Below, one piece after another: positions 53,096-61,569 of a stretch of 64,000 nt of DNA. This DNA comes from DATJLQ01 sp035509415 (GTDB lineage Bacteria > Pseudomonadota > Alphaproteobacteria > JACZXZ01): assembly GCA_035509415.1 (NCBI GenBank), contig DATJLQ010000107.1, forward strand, positions 1-64,000, written 5' to 3'. The notes under the pieces were generated by a model. It saw only the letters and a program-made list of their open reading frames with translations. It did not search any database and was not told the DNA's origin. How positions within the stretch are numbered: the stretch's first letter is position 1; every line of letters starts with the position of its first letter. The translations under genes and the position numbers were made by a program.

Positions 53096-54638
53096 CGTCG
53101 TCGACCTGTCGCGCCTCCAGTTCGCGCTCACGGCGCTCTATCACTTCCTGTTCGTGCCGCTCACCCTCGGGCTCTCGCTGCTGCTCGCGATCATGGAGAG
53201 CGTCTACGTCATGACCGGCCGCGCGATCTGGCGCGACATGACCAAGTTCTGGGGCAACCTGTTCGGCATCAACTTCGCCATGGGGGTCGCGACCGGCATC
53301 ACCATGGAGTTCCAGTTCGGCACCAACTGGGCCTATTACGCGCATTACGTGGGCGACATTTTCGGCGCCCCCCTCGCGATCGAGGGATTGATGGCGTTCT
53401 TCCTCGAGGCGACGCTCATCGGCCTCTTCTTCTTCGGCTGGAACCGCCTCTCGAAGCCGGCGCACCTCGCGGTCACCTGGCTCGTGGCACTCGGGAGCAA
53501 CCTCTCGGCGCTGTGGATCCTGATCGCGAACGCCTGGATGCAGCATCCGGTGGGCGCGGTGTTCGATCCCGCGACCATGCGCATGGAGCTCGCCTCGTTC
53601 TTCGACGTGCTGTTCAATCCCGTGGCGCAGGACAAGTTCGTGCACACGGTGAGTGCCGGCTACGTCACGGGCTCGATGTTCGTGCTTTCGGTGAGTGCCT
53701 GGTACCTGCTCTGCGGCAAGCACCGCGCGATTGCGCGCCGCTCGCTCACGGTCGCCGCGAGCTTCGGCCTCGCCTCGGCGCTCTCGGTGGTCGTGCTCGG
53801 CGACGAGAGCGGCTACACCGCGGGCCTCAACCAGAAAATGAAGATCGCCGCGGTCGAGGCGATGTGGAACACCGAGAAGCCGCCCGCGAGCTTCACCGTG
53901 TTCGGCCTGCCCGACCGCAAGGACGAGGTGACGCGCGACGCGATCCGCGTGCCGTGGGCGCTCGGCCTGATCGCGACCCGCTCGATCGACACGCCGGTCG
54001 AGGGCATCAAGGACCTGGTCGCCGACGCGGAGCGGCGCATCAAGAGCGGCCTCGTCGCCTATCAGGCCCTCGACGGCATTCGCGCCCATCCGAACGCCTT
54101 CATTCCGCTCCAGATCCGCGACGCGATGAAGGATCTCGGCTACGCGTTCCTCTTGAAGCGCATCCGGCCCGACATCTTGAACGCGACCCCGGCCCAGATC
54201 CACGAAGCCGCCCTCTCGACCATCCCCAATGTCGGCGTCATGTTCTGGTCCTTCCGCATCATGGTGGGCTGCGGCTTCTACTTCATCTTCCTGTTCGCGC
54301 TCGCCTTCTATCTCGCCTCGCGGCGCCAGCTCGACAAACGCTGGTTCCTCACGCTCGCGCTTTGGAGCCTGCCGCTGCCGTGGCTTGCGGCCGAGCTCGG
54401 CTGGGTGGTGGCGGAATACGGGCGCCAGCCCTGGGTGGTCGAGGGCGTGTTGCCGACCTTCCTCGGCGCGTCGAAGGAGCCGCTCGGTAACGTCATCTTC
54501 AGCCTCGCGGGCTTCGTGCTGTTCTACTCGACCCTCGCCGCGGTCGACGTCTTCCTCATGATCAAATACATCCGGCTCGGCCCCGCCGGCGGCGCTCCTG
54601 CCGCGAGCGCGGGCGCACGCCACGCGCAGGAGGTCTGA
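53082..54638 (+). CDS. cydA: Cytochrome bd quinol oxidase subunit I
   Basis: The 518-residue protein starts MPGIDVVDLSRLQFALTALYH; His21 is the expected axial ligand of heme b595. It has TNWAYYAHYVGDIFGAPLAIEG and FGWNRLSKPAHL. The Q-loop around MKIAAVEAMWNTEKPPASFT and GLIATRSIDTPVEGIKDL is the long form, as in the E. coli oxidase. The later GRQPWVVEGVLPT also matches. It has nine membrane helices. The enzyme takes quinol electrons to oxygen with high affinity, in microaerobic conditions. RegA may regulate it. Confidence 0.97.
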   Translation: MPGIDVVDLSRLQFALTALYHFLFVPLTLGLSLLLAIMESVYVMTGRAIWRDMTKFWGNLFGINFAMGVATGITMEFQFGTNWAYYAHYVGDIFGAPLAIEGLMAFFLEATLIGLFFFGWNRLSKPAHLAVTWLVALGSNLSALWILIANAWMQHPVGAVFDPATMRMELASFFDVLFNPVAQDKFVHTVSAGYVTGSMFVLSVSAWYLLCGKHRAIARRSLTVAASFGLASALSVVVLGDESGYTAGLNQKMKIAAVEAMWNTEKPPASFTVFGLPDRKDEVTRDAIRVPWALGLIATRSIDTPVEGIKDLVADAERRIKSGLVAYQALDGIRAHPNAFIPLQIRDAMKDLGYAFLLKRIRPDILNATPAQIHEAALSTIPNVGVMFWSFRIMVGCGFYFIFLFALAFYLASRRQLDKRWFLTLALWSLPLPWLAAELGWVVAEYGRQPWVVEGVLPTFLGASKEPLGNVIFSLAGFVLFYSTLAAVDVFLMIKYIRLGPAGGAPAASAGARHAQEV

Positions 54639-54641
54639 GCC

Positions 54642-55787
54642 ATGCACGTTCCGATCGATTACGGGATTCTGCGCCTCATCTGGTGGGCGCTGCTCGGCAT
54701 CCTCCTCATCGGCTTCGCGATCATGGACGGGTTCGATCTCGGCACCGCGATCCTCCACCCGTTCGTCGCGCGCCGGGACGTCGAGCGGCGCGTGACCTTG
54801 AACGCGATCGGCCCGGTCTGGGAAGGCAACCAGATCTGGCTCGTGCTCGGCGGCGGTGCCGCCTTCGCCGCCTGGCCGCCGCTTTACGCGGTGTCCTTCT
54901 CGGGCTTCTACCTCGCGATGTTCCTGACCCTGGTCGCCCTCATCCTGAGGCCGGTTGCGATCACCTACCGGAGCAAGGTCGAAGCGCCGCGTTGGCGCGC
55001 GATCTGGGACTGGGCGTTCTTCGTCTCGGGCCTGGTGCCGGCGCTCATCTTCGGCGTCGCCTTCGGCAATCTTTTCGTGGGCGTGCCGTTCTCCTTCGAC
55101 GCGAGTCTGCGGGTCGACTACACGGGCGGCCTGTTCGGCCTCCTCAATCCTTTCGCGCTGGTTTGCGGATTGGTGAGCGTCGCCATGCACGCGATGCACG
55201 GCGGCTCCTATCTCGCCCTCAAGGGCGACGGCGCGGTCGAGGCGCGCGCCGCGCGCTTCTCGTCGCTCGCGGCGATCGTCCTCGTCGTCCTCTTCACGAT
55301 CGCCGGCGTCTGGGTGATGCAGCTCGACGGCTACGCGATCTCGAGCGCGGCGTCGATGGACGGGCCGTCCAACCCGCTGATGAAGACGGTGGCGCGCGTG
55401 GCGGGCGGCTGGCTCGGGAATTTCGAGGCGCTGCCGCTTCTCTGGCTCGCCCCCGTCCTGGGCTACGCCGGAGCGCTCGGCGTGCTCGTCTTCGCGCGCG
55501 CCGGGCTCCGCGTCCTCGCCATGCTCGCGAGCGCTCTCTCGGTCGCGGGCGTGATCGCGACCGCGGGCCTGGCGCTGTTTCCGTTCCTGCTGCCCTCCTC
55601 GAGCACGCCCAACGACAGCCTCACGGTCTGGGACAGCTCGAGCAGCCAGGGCACGCTCTTCATCATGCTGGTCGTGACCATCGTGTTCCTGCCCATCGTC
55701 CTCGCCTATACCGCCTGGGTGTTCCGGGTGCTGCGCGGCAAGGTCGCGACGGATGGAATCGAAAGCGGCGGCGACGCCCACTATTAG
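54642..55787 (+). CDS. cydB: Cytochrome bd quinol oxidase subunit II
   Basis: The 381-residue protein starts after AGGAGG, 3 bp from cydA. It has [41 protein letters not shown] and [10 protein letters not shown], then the later [27 protein letters not shown], all conserved in CydB. It forms the second half of the oxidase with CydA. No cydDC heme/thiol exporter genes are adjacent. Confidence 0.97.
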   Translation: MHVPIDYGILRLIWWALLGILLIGFAIMDGFDLGTAILHPFVARRDVERRVTLNAIGPVWEGNQIWLVLGGGAAFAAWPPLYAVSFSGFYLAMFLTLVALILRPVAITYRSKVEAPRWRAIWDWAFFVSGLVPALIFGVAFGNLFVGVPFSFDASLRVDYTGGLFGLLNPFALVCGLVSVAMHAMHGGSYLALKGDGAVEARAARFSSLAAIVLVVLFTIAGVWVMQLDGYAISSAASMDGPSNPLMKTVARVAGGWLGNFEALPLLWLAPVLGYAGALGVLVFARAGLRVLAMLASALSVAGVIATAGLALFPFLLPSSSTPNDSLTVWDSSSSQGTLFIMLVVTIVFLPIVLAYTAWVFRVLRGKVATDGIESGGDAHY

Positions 55788-55803
55788 TCAAGGAGGATTC
55801 GAC

Positions 55804-55899
55804 ATGTGGTATTTCTCGTGGATCCTGGGCCTTGGCCTCGCCTGCTCCTTCGCGATCCTCAACGCCATGTGGCTCGAGCTCGACGATCCCGAGCCGTGA
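55804..55899 (+). CDS. cydX: Cytochrome bd small subunit CydX
   Basis: This 31-codon gene begins MWYFSWILGLGLACSFAI, preceded by AAGGAGG, and ends WLELDDPEP. It has a single membrane helix and the conserved WYFSWILG start and acidic tail of CydX. It lies 16 bp after cydB and is needed for stable heme b595/d in other bacteria. Its length is below common gene-finder cut-offs, so it is easily missed. Confidence 0.93.
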   Translation: MWYFSWILGLGLACSFAILNAMWLELDDPEP

Positions 55900-56009
55900 G
55901 TGCGGCACCACGCCGCACCGTTCCTGCGACAAAATTCCGGGTGGCGCCGGCGCCGCCGCGGTCTTATATCCGATGAAGGTTCGCGCGCGAGGGAACGGGA
56001 CGGGCGGCG

Positions 56010-56360
56010 GTGAAAGAGGATTCCTTGGCTGAGGCGGCGGCGAGCGGGGTCGCGCGGGCCGCGCGCTCGCTTGCAGCCGCCGCCCTCCTCCTCGGGCTCG
56101 GCGCCTGCAGCACGCCGCCGCGCACGATCTGGACCAAGGAGGGCGTGGGCCAGGAGCAGACCCGCGCCGACCAGCGCGACTGCCTGCGCGAGGCGGACAA
56201 CTTCAACTTCCTGGTCCAGAACCCGGCGGACCAGAGCGGCGTCGGCGCCAACGCCGCGACCGACCGTCAGGTCGACGTGTACCGCATCTGCATGCAGCAA
56301 CGCGGCTACAGCCAGGAGCTGGTGCCGCCGAAGCAGGGGCAGGGACAAAACCAGGACTGA
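56010..56360 (+). CDS. Small lipoprotein, unknown
   Basis: A GTG at 56010 gives 116 residues with a long basic/hydrophobic leader and a lipobox LGAC (LLLGLGACSTPPRT). After it the sequence is polar and contains DQRDCLREADNFNF and YRICMQQRGYSQELV with two more Cys. No known domain. It lies between cydX and the SCO gene; a role in respiratory assembly is possible but unproven. Confidence 0.7.
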   Translation: MKEDSLAEAAASGVARAARSLAAAALLLGLGACSTPPRTIWTKEGVGQEQTRADQRDCLREADNFNFLVQNPADQSGVGANAATDRQVDVYRICMQQRGYSQELVPPKQGQGQNQD

Positions 56361-56431
56361 GCCGCGCGAGGCTCGAGGGACCGTGGGGCAAGGCCCGATC
56401 GACCGCCGCGCTTGAAAGAAAGGGCCGAGCC

Positions 56432-57049
56432 ATGACCAAGCAGAAGCCGGTTTCGCCGTTCGTCCATGTGGGCCTCTTGATCGCGATCGCGATCGTGATC
56501 GGCGTCGGCGTGCGCCTGTGGATGACGACCGAGCCCGACGCGCCGCGCATCGTCTCCTCGGGCACGGCGCTCATCGGCGGGCCCTTCAAGCTGGTCGACG
56601 ACACCGGCAAGCCCATCACCGACGCCGCCTTCCGCGGCAAGCTGATGCTGGTCTATTTCGGCTACACCTATTGCCCCGACATCTGCCCGACCGAGCTCTC
56701 GACCATCGCCGACGCGCTCGACGATTTGAAGCAGAAGGCGAAGGAGGTGGCGCCCATGTTCATCACCGTCGATCCGGCGCGCGACACGCCCGCGGTGATG
56801 AAGGCCTACGTCGCCCATTTCAGCCCCGACCTCATCGGCCTCACCGGCACGCCCGCCGAGATCGCCGCCGCGGCGCGCGCATATCGCGTCTATTACGCGA
56901 AGATCCCGGCCAAGGACGGCGGCAACGACTATCTCATGGACCATTCCGCCTTCGCCTACCTCATGGACCGCAACGGCAAATACATCACCCACTTCGCGCC
57001 CGGCACGAGTGCCAAGGAAATCGCCTCGACCATCGAAAAATATCTCTGA
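56432..57049 (+). CDS. SCO1/SenC-family copper chaperone
   Basis: The 205-residue protein has one N-terminal helix (VHVGLLIAIAIVIGVGVRLW) and a periplasmic thioredoxin fold. It has YFGYTYCPDICPTEL (CxxxC copper site) and His in YLMDHSAFAYLMD. Such proteins place copper in cytochrome c oxidase CuA or act as thiol reductases. No cox genes are nearby. It follows the lipoprotein by 71 bp. Confidence 0.93.
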   Translation: MTKQKPVSPFVHVGLLIAIAIVIGVGVRLWMTTEPDAPRIVSSGTALIGGPFKLVDDTGKPITDAAFRGKLMLVYFGYTYCPDICPTELSTIADALDDLKQKAKEVAPMFITVDPARDTPAVMKAYVAHFSPDLIGLTGTPAEIAAAARAYRVYYAKIPAKDGGNDYLMDHSAFAYLMDRNGKYITHFAPGTSAKEIASTIEKYL

Positions 57050-57124
57050 GACGCGCGACCGAGCGGGCACCGTCGACCGGCGGCGGACGTGGCGTGGGTC
57101 GGCCGCCGCCGGCCTTCGCCGATG

Positions 57125-57424
57125 CTAGTGGGTGCCCATGCCGAAGATCGAGTTGAGGTAGTCGCTCAGCATCTTGCCGTCGGACATCTTCGAGTCCGAA
57201 ACCATGTAGGCCTTGCCGTTCGACACCATCACCATGATCGGCGCGGTGATCGCGGTCGCGGTCTTCATCGCCGTGTCGGCGGTGCTCGAGTCGACCGGCA
57301 TCAGCGCGGTATGGCCGTCCGGAAAGACGACCATGACGTCGGCGTTTTCGGCGAACGCCGGGGCGGCGACCGCCATCGTCGCGGTGGCGGCAAGCCCGAG
57401 GATCAGTTTTCTCGATGCCAACAT
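57125..57424 (-). CDS. Small secreted protein, unknown
   Basis: The ATG at 57424 gives 99 residues with a signal peptide (LILGLAATATMAVAAPAFA). The mature part is about 72 residues with VMVVFPDGHTALMPVD and many Met residues (IMVMVSNGKAYMVSDSKMSDGKM). There are no Cys. Its Met/His content might bind copper, in line with the SCO neighbour, but this is speculation. It is convergent with the SCO gene. Confidence 0.7.
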   Translation of the reverse strand: MLASRKLILGLAATATMAVAAPAFAENADVMVVFPDGHTALMPVDSSTADTAMKTATAITAPIMVMVSNGKAYMVSDSKMSDGKMLSDYLNSIFGMGTH

Positions 57425-57601
57425 GTTTCCCTCCATTGTTTCGGATCGCGGGTGCCTTCTCGCTTCCCTCGCCGCGCCGGCCCGCGCGCGCGGCATCGCC
57501 GGTCCATTCGGCGATGGGCGGAGCGTAAAGGCGGAGTGCGCTCACGCGCGGTCACGATGGGCAGCCGGGCGATCACGTTGAGGAGACGCCTTGCCGACGC
57601 G

Positions 57602-57655
57602 CCGCTCGCGGATGCGTGAGCGGCGTCGCGGCTCCGCTCACGCGGGCGCGAGCGG
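57602..57655. repeat. Long GC-rich palindrome
   Basis: The outer arms CCGCTCGCG (57602-57610) and CGCGAGCGG (57647-57655) and the inner arms GCGTGAGCGG (57614-57623) and CCGCTCACGC (57634-57643) form a 19-bp stem. It has a symmetric 3-nt internal loop and a 10-nt hairpin loop. It lies in the 345-bp divergent gap (57425-57769), in which I see no other supported feature. No T-run follows, so it is not a typical terminator. It may be a palindromic intergenic element. Confidence 0.7.
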
Positions 57656-57769
57656 AACCGAGCGGGGCGCACGTCTCGGCGCTAAATCTTGCGGTCCATA
57701 CGAGTCGTTTTGGCGCGCGTGGCCGCGCGCGTCCAGATTTGGTATGCTCGACGCCGTGGTGAGCAGTCG

Positions 57770-58510
57770 ATGACAAGCCGCCTACGCGCGAATCCGCTCC
57801 GACGCCCGGCGCCGCGCCGCGAGGTCGGAAGCCTCGCCGTGAGCGGGCAGGCACTTCCGCTCCGGATGCGCAAGAGCCGGCGCGCGCGTTATCTTTCGCT
57901 ACGCCTCGACCCGGTCGAGGACGCGGTCGAGCTGGTGCTGCCCTGGGGCGTCTCGCTACGCGAGGGCTTGCGCTTCGCCGCGTCGAAATCCGCCTGGCTT
58001 CGAAGCCAGCTCGACGGCCGCCCGCCGCGCGTCCCGTTCGCGCCCGGTGCGCGCATTCCCTATCTCGGCGTCGAGCATGAGATCGTCCATGCGCCTAAGG
58101 CACGCGCGACCGTTTTCTGCGAGCCGGGGCGGCTCCTCGTGGGCGGCGGCGCGGAGTTCGTCCCGCGCCGGGTGCGCGATTGGCTGAAGCGCGAGGCCGC
58201 GCGCGTCCTCGCCGAGCGCGCGCTCGCAACCGCCGCGCGCGTGGGACGGCGCGTCCGGCGCGTGCGCCTTCGCGACCCCAAAAGCCGTTGGGGCAGCTGC
58301 GCGCCCGACGGCGGCCTGAGCTTCTCCTGGCGCCTGGTGCTCGCCCCCGATTTCGTGCTCGATTACGTCGTCGCCCACGAGGTCGCCCATCTGGTGCATG
58401 CCAACCACGGCAAGCGCTTCTGGCGCCTCCTCGCCGAGCTCGTGGCCGACGTCGAAAGCCCGCGCGCCTGGCTGCGGCGGAACGGCGCCGGGCTCCTGCG
58501 TTACGGCTGA
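57770..58510 (+). CDS. YgjP-like zinc metallopeptidase
   Basis: The ATG at 57770 gives 246 residues. The C-terminal half has LRDPKSRWGSCAPDGGLSFS, then YVVAHEVAHLVHANHGKRFW with the HExxH zinc site and its extra His. This is the SprT/YgjP-type (DUF45) domain. The N-terminal part is a beta-rich domain with LRMRKSRRARYLSLRLDP. It is cytosolic; the target is unknown. The frame upstream of 57770 lacks support. Confidence 0.92.
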   Translation: MTSRLRANPLRRPAPRREVGSLAVSGQALPLRMRKSRRARYLSLRLDPVEDAVELVLPWGVSLREGLRFAASKSAWLRSQLDGRPPRVPFAPGARIPYLGVEHEIVHAPKARATVFCEPGRLLVGGGAEFVPRRVRDWLKREAARVLAERALATAARVGRRVRRVRLRDPKSRWGSCAPDGGLSFSWRLVLAPDFVLDYVVAHEVAHLVHANHGKRFWRLLAELVADVESPRAWLRRNGAGLLRYG

Positions 58511-58572
58511 GCGCTCGATTTGGGCGCAAGCTTCGGATAGAAGGCGCCCCGGTTCCGTCCTATCTATGGGCC

Positions 58573-59676
58573 ATGAGCATGACCCAACATTTGGAAACCG
58601 CACCCATGACCCCTTCCCCAGCGTCCGAGGATAAGCGCCGTTGGCGCGCGGTCCTCGCGCGCGACGCGGCCGAGGACGGCGCCTTCGTCTACGCCGTGCG
58701 CTCGACCGGCATTTTCTGCCGCCCCTCCTGCCCGAGCCGCCGGCCGCGGCGCGACCGGGTGCGTTTCTTCGCGCTTCCCGAAGCGGCCCAACGCGCGGGC
58801 TTCCGGCCCTGCCGGCGTTGCCGACCCGAACGCGCGAAGCTCGCCGACCCGCGCCTCGCGACCGTGCGCGGCGCCTGCCGCCTGATCGACGAGGCCGAGG
58901 GCGTCGTGACCCTCGCCGAGCTCGGCGCCGAGCTCGGCGCGAGCCCGCACCATCTCCAGCGCTCCTTCACGCGCATCATGGGCATCAGCCCGCGCGCCTA
59001 CGCCGAGGCGCGTCGGCTCCAGCGCGTCAAACGCTTGCTCAAGGCGGGCGACGGTGTCGCGGGGGCGCTTTACGAGGCGGGTTACGGCTCTTCGAGCCGG
59101 CTCTATGAGCGCGCGTCGAGCCAGCTCGGCATGACGCCCGCCTCCTACAAGCGCGGCGGCCTCGGCGCCGAGATCGCCTATGCGACGGCCGCAAGTCCCC
59201 TCGGCCGGCTCTTGGTCGCGGCGACCGCCAAGGGCATTTGCATGGTGAGCCTGGGCGCGAGCGACGCCGAGCTCGTGGCCGAGCTCGAGCGCGACTTCCC
59301 GCGCGCATCGATCCGGCGCGACGGCCAAGCGCTCGGTCCGGCGCTCGAGGCGCTCACGCGCCATCTCGCGGGGGCGCAGCCCCATCTCGACCTCCCGCTC
59401 GATCTGCGCGCGACCGCCTTTCAATGGCGCGTCTGGCAGGCGCTGCGCGCGATCCCCTACGGCGCGCGCATGAGCTACGGCGAGATCGCGGCGTCCCTCG
59501 GCATGCCCAAGGCGGCGCGCGCCGTGGGCCATGCCTGCGGCTCGAATCCGGTGTCGCTCATCGTGCCGTGCCACCGCGCGGTGGGTGCGGACGGATCGCT
59601 CACCGGCTATCGCTGGGGCCTCGCGCGCAAGAAGGCGCTCCTCGAGCGCGAGCGGCGCGACGGGCTGAAATCTTGA
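58573..59676 (+). CDS. ada: Bifunctional DNA alkylation repair protein and regulator Ada
   Basis: The 367-residue protein has the N-terminal zinc methyl-acceptor domain (GIFCRPSCPSRRPRRDRV then FRPCRRCRPE), an AraC-type helix-turn-helix (SPHHLQRSFTRIMGISPRAYAEAR), and the O6-alkylguanine transferase with MPKAARAVGHACGSNPVSLI and the active PCHR. Methyl transfer to Cys in FCRPSC makes it an activator of its own regulon. No alkB or alkA gene follows. The ATG at 58573 is chosen; an in-frame one at 58606 is possible. Confidence 0.93.
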   Translation: MSMTQHLETAPMTPSPASEDKRRWRAVLARDAAEDGAFVYAVRSTGIFCRPSCPSRRPRRDRVRFFALPEAAQRAGFRPCRRCRPERAKLADPRLATVRGACRLIDEAEGVVTLAELGAELGASPHHLQRSFTRIMGISPRAYAEARRLQRVKRLLKAGDGVAGALYEAGYGSSSRLYERASSQLGMTPASYKRGGLGAEIAYATAASPLGRLLVAATAKGICMVSLGASDAELVAELERDFPRASIRRDGQALGPALEALTRHLAGAQPHLDLPLDLRATAFQWRVWQALRAIPYGARMSYGEIAASLGMPKAARAVGHACGSNPVSLIVPCHRAVGADGSLTGYRWGLARKKALLERERRDGLKS

Positions 59677-59850
59677 TCGTCGTCCCGGTCGCATAGTCGC
59701 CTCGAAGAGATCTGCGTCACCTCTCGCCCCTCGGCGCCGATTTCGCCGCCGCCGGGGGCCTCGCGCGGGTTTGCCATCCGGCGCCCGAGCCACTATGGTG
59801 CGCCCCGCGCCGGGGCCCGAGGGTTCCCGGAGCCCGAACGCGGGATCTTC

Positions 59851-61053
59851 ATGCTGCGCCCCCAATCCGTCGCGATCACGTTGCTGCTCGCGGCTCTCGC
59901 CGCCTTCTCGCCGCTTTCGACCGACCTCTATCTCGCGTCGCTGCCCGTGCTCGCGACCGATTTCCACGTCTCGGTGGCGGCATCGCAGCTGACCCTCTCC
60001 GCCTTCCTCGCGGGCTTCGCCGTGGGCCAGCTGGTCTATGGCTCGCTCTCGGACCGCTTCGGCCGGCGCCCGACGCTCCTGGCCGGCATGGCGCTCTATC
60101 TCGCGGCGACCGTCGTGTGCCTGACGGCGCCCACGATCGGGGCACTCATCGTGGCGCGCGCCCTCCAGGCGGTGGGCGCGTGCGCGCCCATGGTGATCTC
60201 GCGCGCGATCGTGCGCGACGTGCACGGCCCCAAGGACGCCGCGCGCGTGCTCTCCCACATCGCGTCCGCCATGACCCTCGCCCCCATGGTCGGCCCGATC
60301 CTCGGCAGCTACCTCACGGTCTGGTACGGCTGGCGCTCGAACTTCGTCGTGCTCACGATCTTCGCCGTGCTCGCGATCGCGGCAGTGCTGCTCATGCTCG
60401 GCGAGACCCATACGCGCAAGGACCCCGACGCCATGAAGCTCGGATACATGGCGCGCTACCTCGTCGAGCTCGCGCGCCATTCGGTCTATGCGGGCTACGT
60501 ACTCACCGTGACCCTCGCCTTCAGCGGCATCTTCGCCTTCCTCTCGGGCGCCTCCTTCGTGCTGATCCAGGGCTTCGGCGTGCCGACCGAGCGTTTCGGC
60601 CTCTATTTCGCGATCATCGTGATCGGCTACCTGACCGGAACCCAGATCTCCGGGCGTCTCGTGACGCGCGTCGGGATCGAGCGGCTGGTGCGCGCGGGCT
60701 CGATCCTGCTCATGCTTGCGGGGCTCGGCGACGCGGCCCTCGCCTGGACGCGGGTCGAGGTCCCCATGGCGGTGATCGGCCCGCAATTCTTCTATATGAT
60801 CGGCTGCGGGCTGGTGATGCCGACGGGCATGGCCGGCGCCGTGGGCCCGTTCCCGCACATGGCGGGGCTCGCGTCGGCGATTCTCGGTTTCGTCCAGATG
60901 ACGGTCGCGGCCGTGGTCGGCATCCTGGTGGGCCAGCTCTATGACGGGAGCGCCGTGCCGATGGCGAGCGCCATCGCCGTCGTCGGCACCTTGAGCTGCA
61001 TCGCCTTCGCGTCCCTCGTTTGGCGCCGCCGCGCGACCATCGCCCATCCTTGA
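59851..61053 (+). CDS. Bcr/CflA-family multidrug efflux MFS transporter
   Basis: The 400-residue protein has twelve membrane helices. It has LSTDLYLASLPVLATDF (family opening), VGQLVYGSLSDRFGRRPTLLAGM (the MFS loop motif A), and ALQAVGACAPMVISRAIVRDV with the Bcr/CflA pattern. It exports drugs or sulfonamide-like compounds using protons. It is followed by a GNAT gene after 14 bp, probably in one unit. Confidence 0.92.
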   Translation: MLRPQSVAITLLLAALAAFSPLSTDLYLASLPVLATDFHVSVAASQLTLSAFLAGFAVGQLVYGSLSDRFGRRPTLLAGMALYLAATVVCLTAPTIGALIVARALQAVGACAPMVISRAIVRDVHGPKDAARVLSHIASAMTLAPMVGPILGSYLTVWYGWRSNFVVLTIFAVLAIAAVLLMLGETHTRKDPDAMKLGYMARYLVELARHSVYAGYVLTVTLAFSGIFAFLSGASFVLIQGFGVPTERFGLYFAIIVIGYLTGTQISGRLVTRVGIERLVRAGSILLMLAGLGDAALAWTRVEVPMAVIGPQFFYMIGCGLVMPTGMAGAVGPFPHMAGLASAILGFVQMTVAAVVGILVGQLYDGSAVPMASAIAVVGTLSCIAFASLVWRRRATIAHP

Positions 61054-61067
61054 GACCGGAGACCGAC

Positions 61068-61556
61068 ATGATCAAGATCCGCCCCGCGCGCCTAGAGGAC
61101 GACGACGCCATCTGGCGCATCCTCGAGCCCACCATCCGCGCGGGCGAGACCTATCCGCTCCCGCGCGACATGGGACGCGAGGCGGCGCTCGCCTATTGGC
61201 ACTCGCCCGGCTTCGAGAGCTTCGTCGCCGAGGACGAGGGCGGCGCGATCGTCGGCACTTATTATCTGCGCGCGAATTCGACCGGGGCCGCCGCCCACGT
61301 GGCGAACTGCGGCTACATGTCGGCACCCTGGGCCTGGGGCAAGGGGGTCGCCCAGGCCATGTGCCGCCATTCGCTCGTTCGCGCCAAGGAGCGCGGCTTC
61401 CGCGCCATGCAGTTCAATCTCGTGATCTCGACCAACGCGCGGGCGGTGCGCGTCTGGCAGCATTGCGGCTTCGAGATCGTGGGACGGCTTCCGGGCGCCT
61501 TCGAGCATCCGACGGCAGGCTTCGTCGACGCTTACGTGATGTTCCAGACGCTCTGA
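61068..61556 (+). CDS. GNAT-family N-acetyltransferase
   Basis: The ATG at 61068 gives 162 residues. It has IRPARLEDDDAIWRILEP, ALAYWHSPGFESFVAED and GTYYLRANSTGAAAHVANC. The acetyl-CoA site is read as WAWGKGVAQAMCRHSLVRAK, and it ends NARAVRVWQHCGFEIVGRLP. It may acetylate an amino acid, antibiotic or protein. The position after a drug efflux gene is suggestive only. It is convergent with the penicillin-binding gene. Confidence 0.88.
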   Translation: MIKIRPARLEDDDAIWRILEPTIRAGETYPLPRDMGREAALAYWHSPGFESFVAEDEGGAIVGTYYLRANSTGAAAHVANCGYMSAPWAWGKGVAQAMCRHSLVRAKERGFRAMQFNLVISTNARAVRVWQHCGFEIVGRLPGAFEHPTAGFVDAYVMFQTL

Positions 61557-61569
61557 GCGCCCGGCCGCG

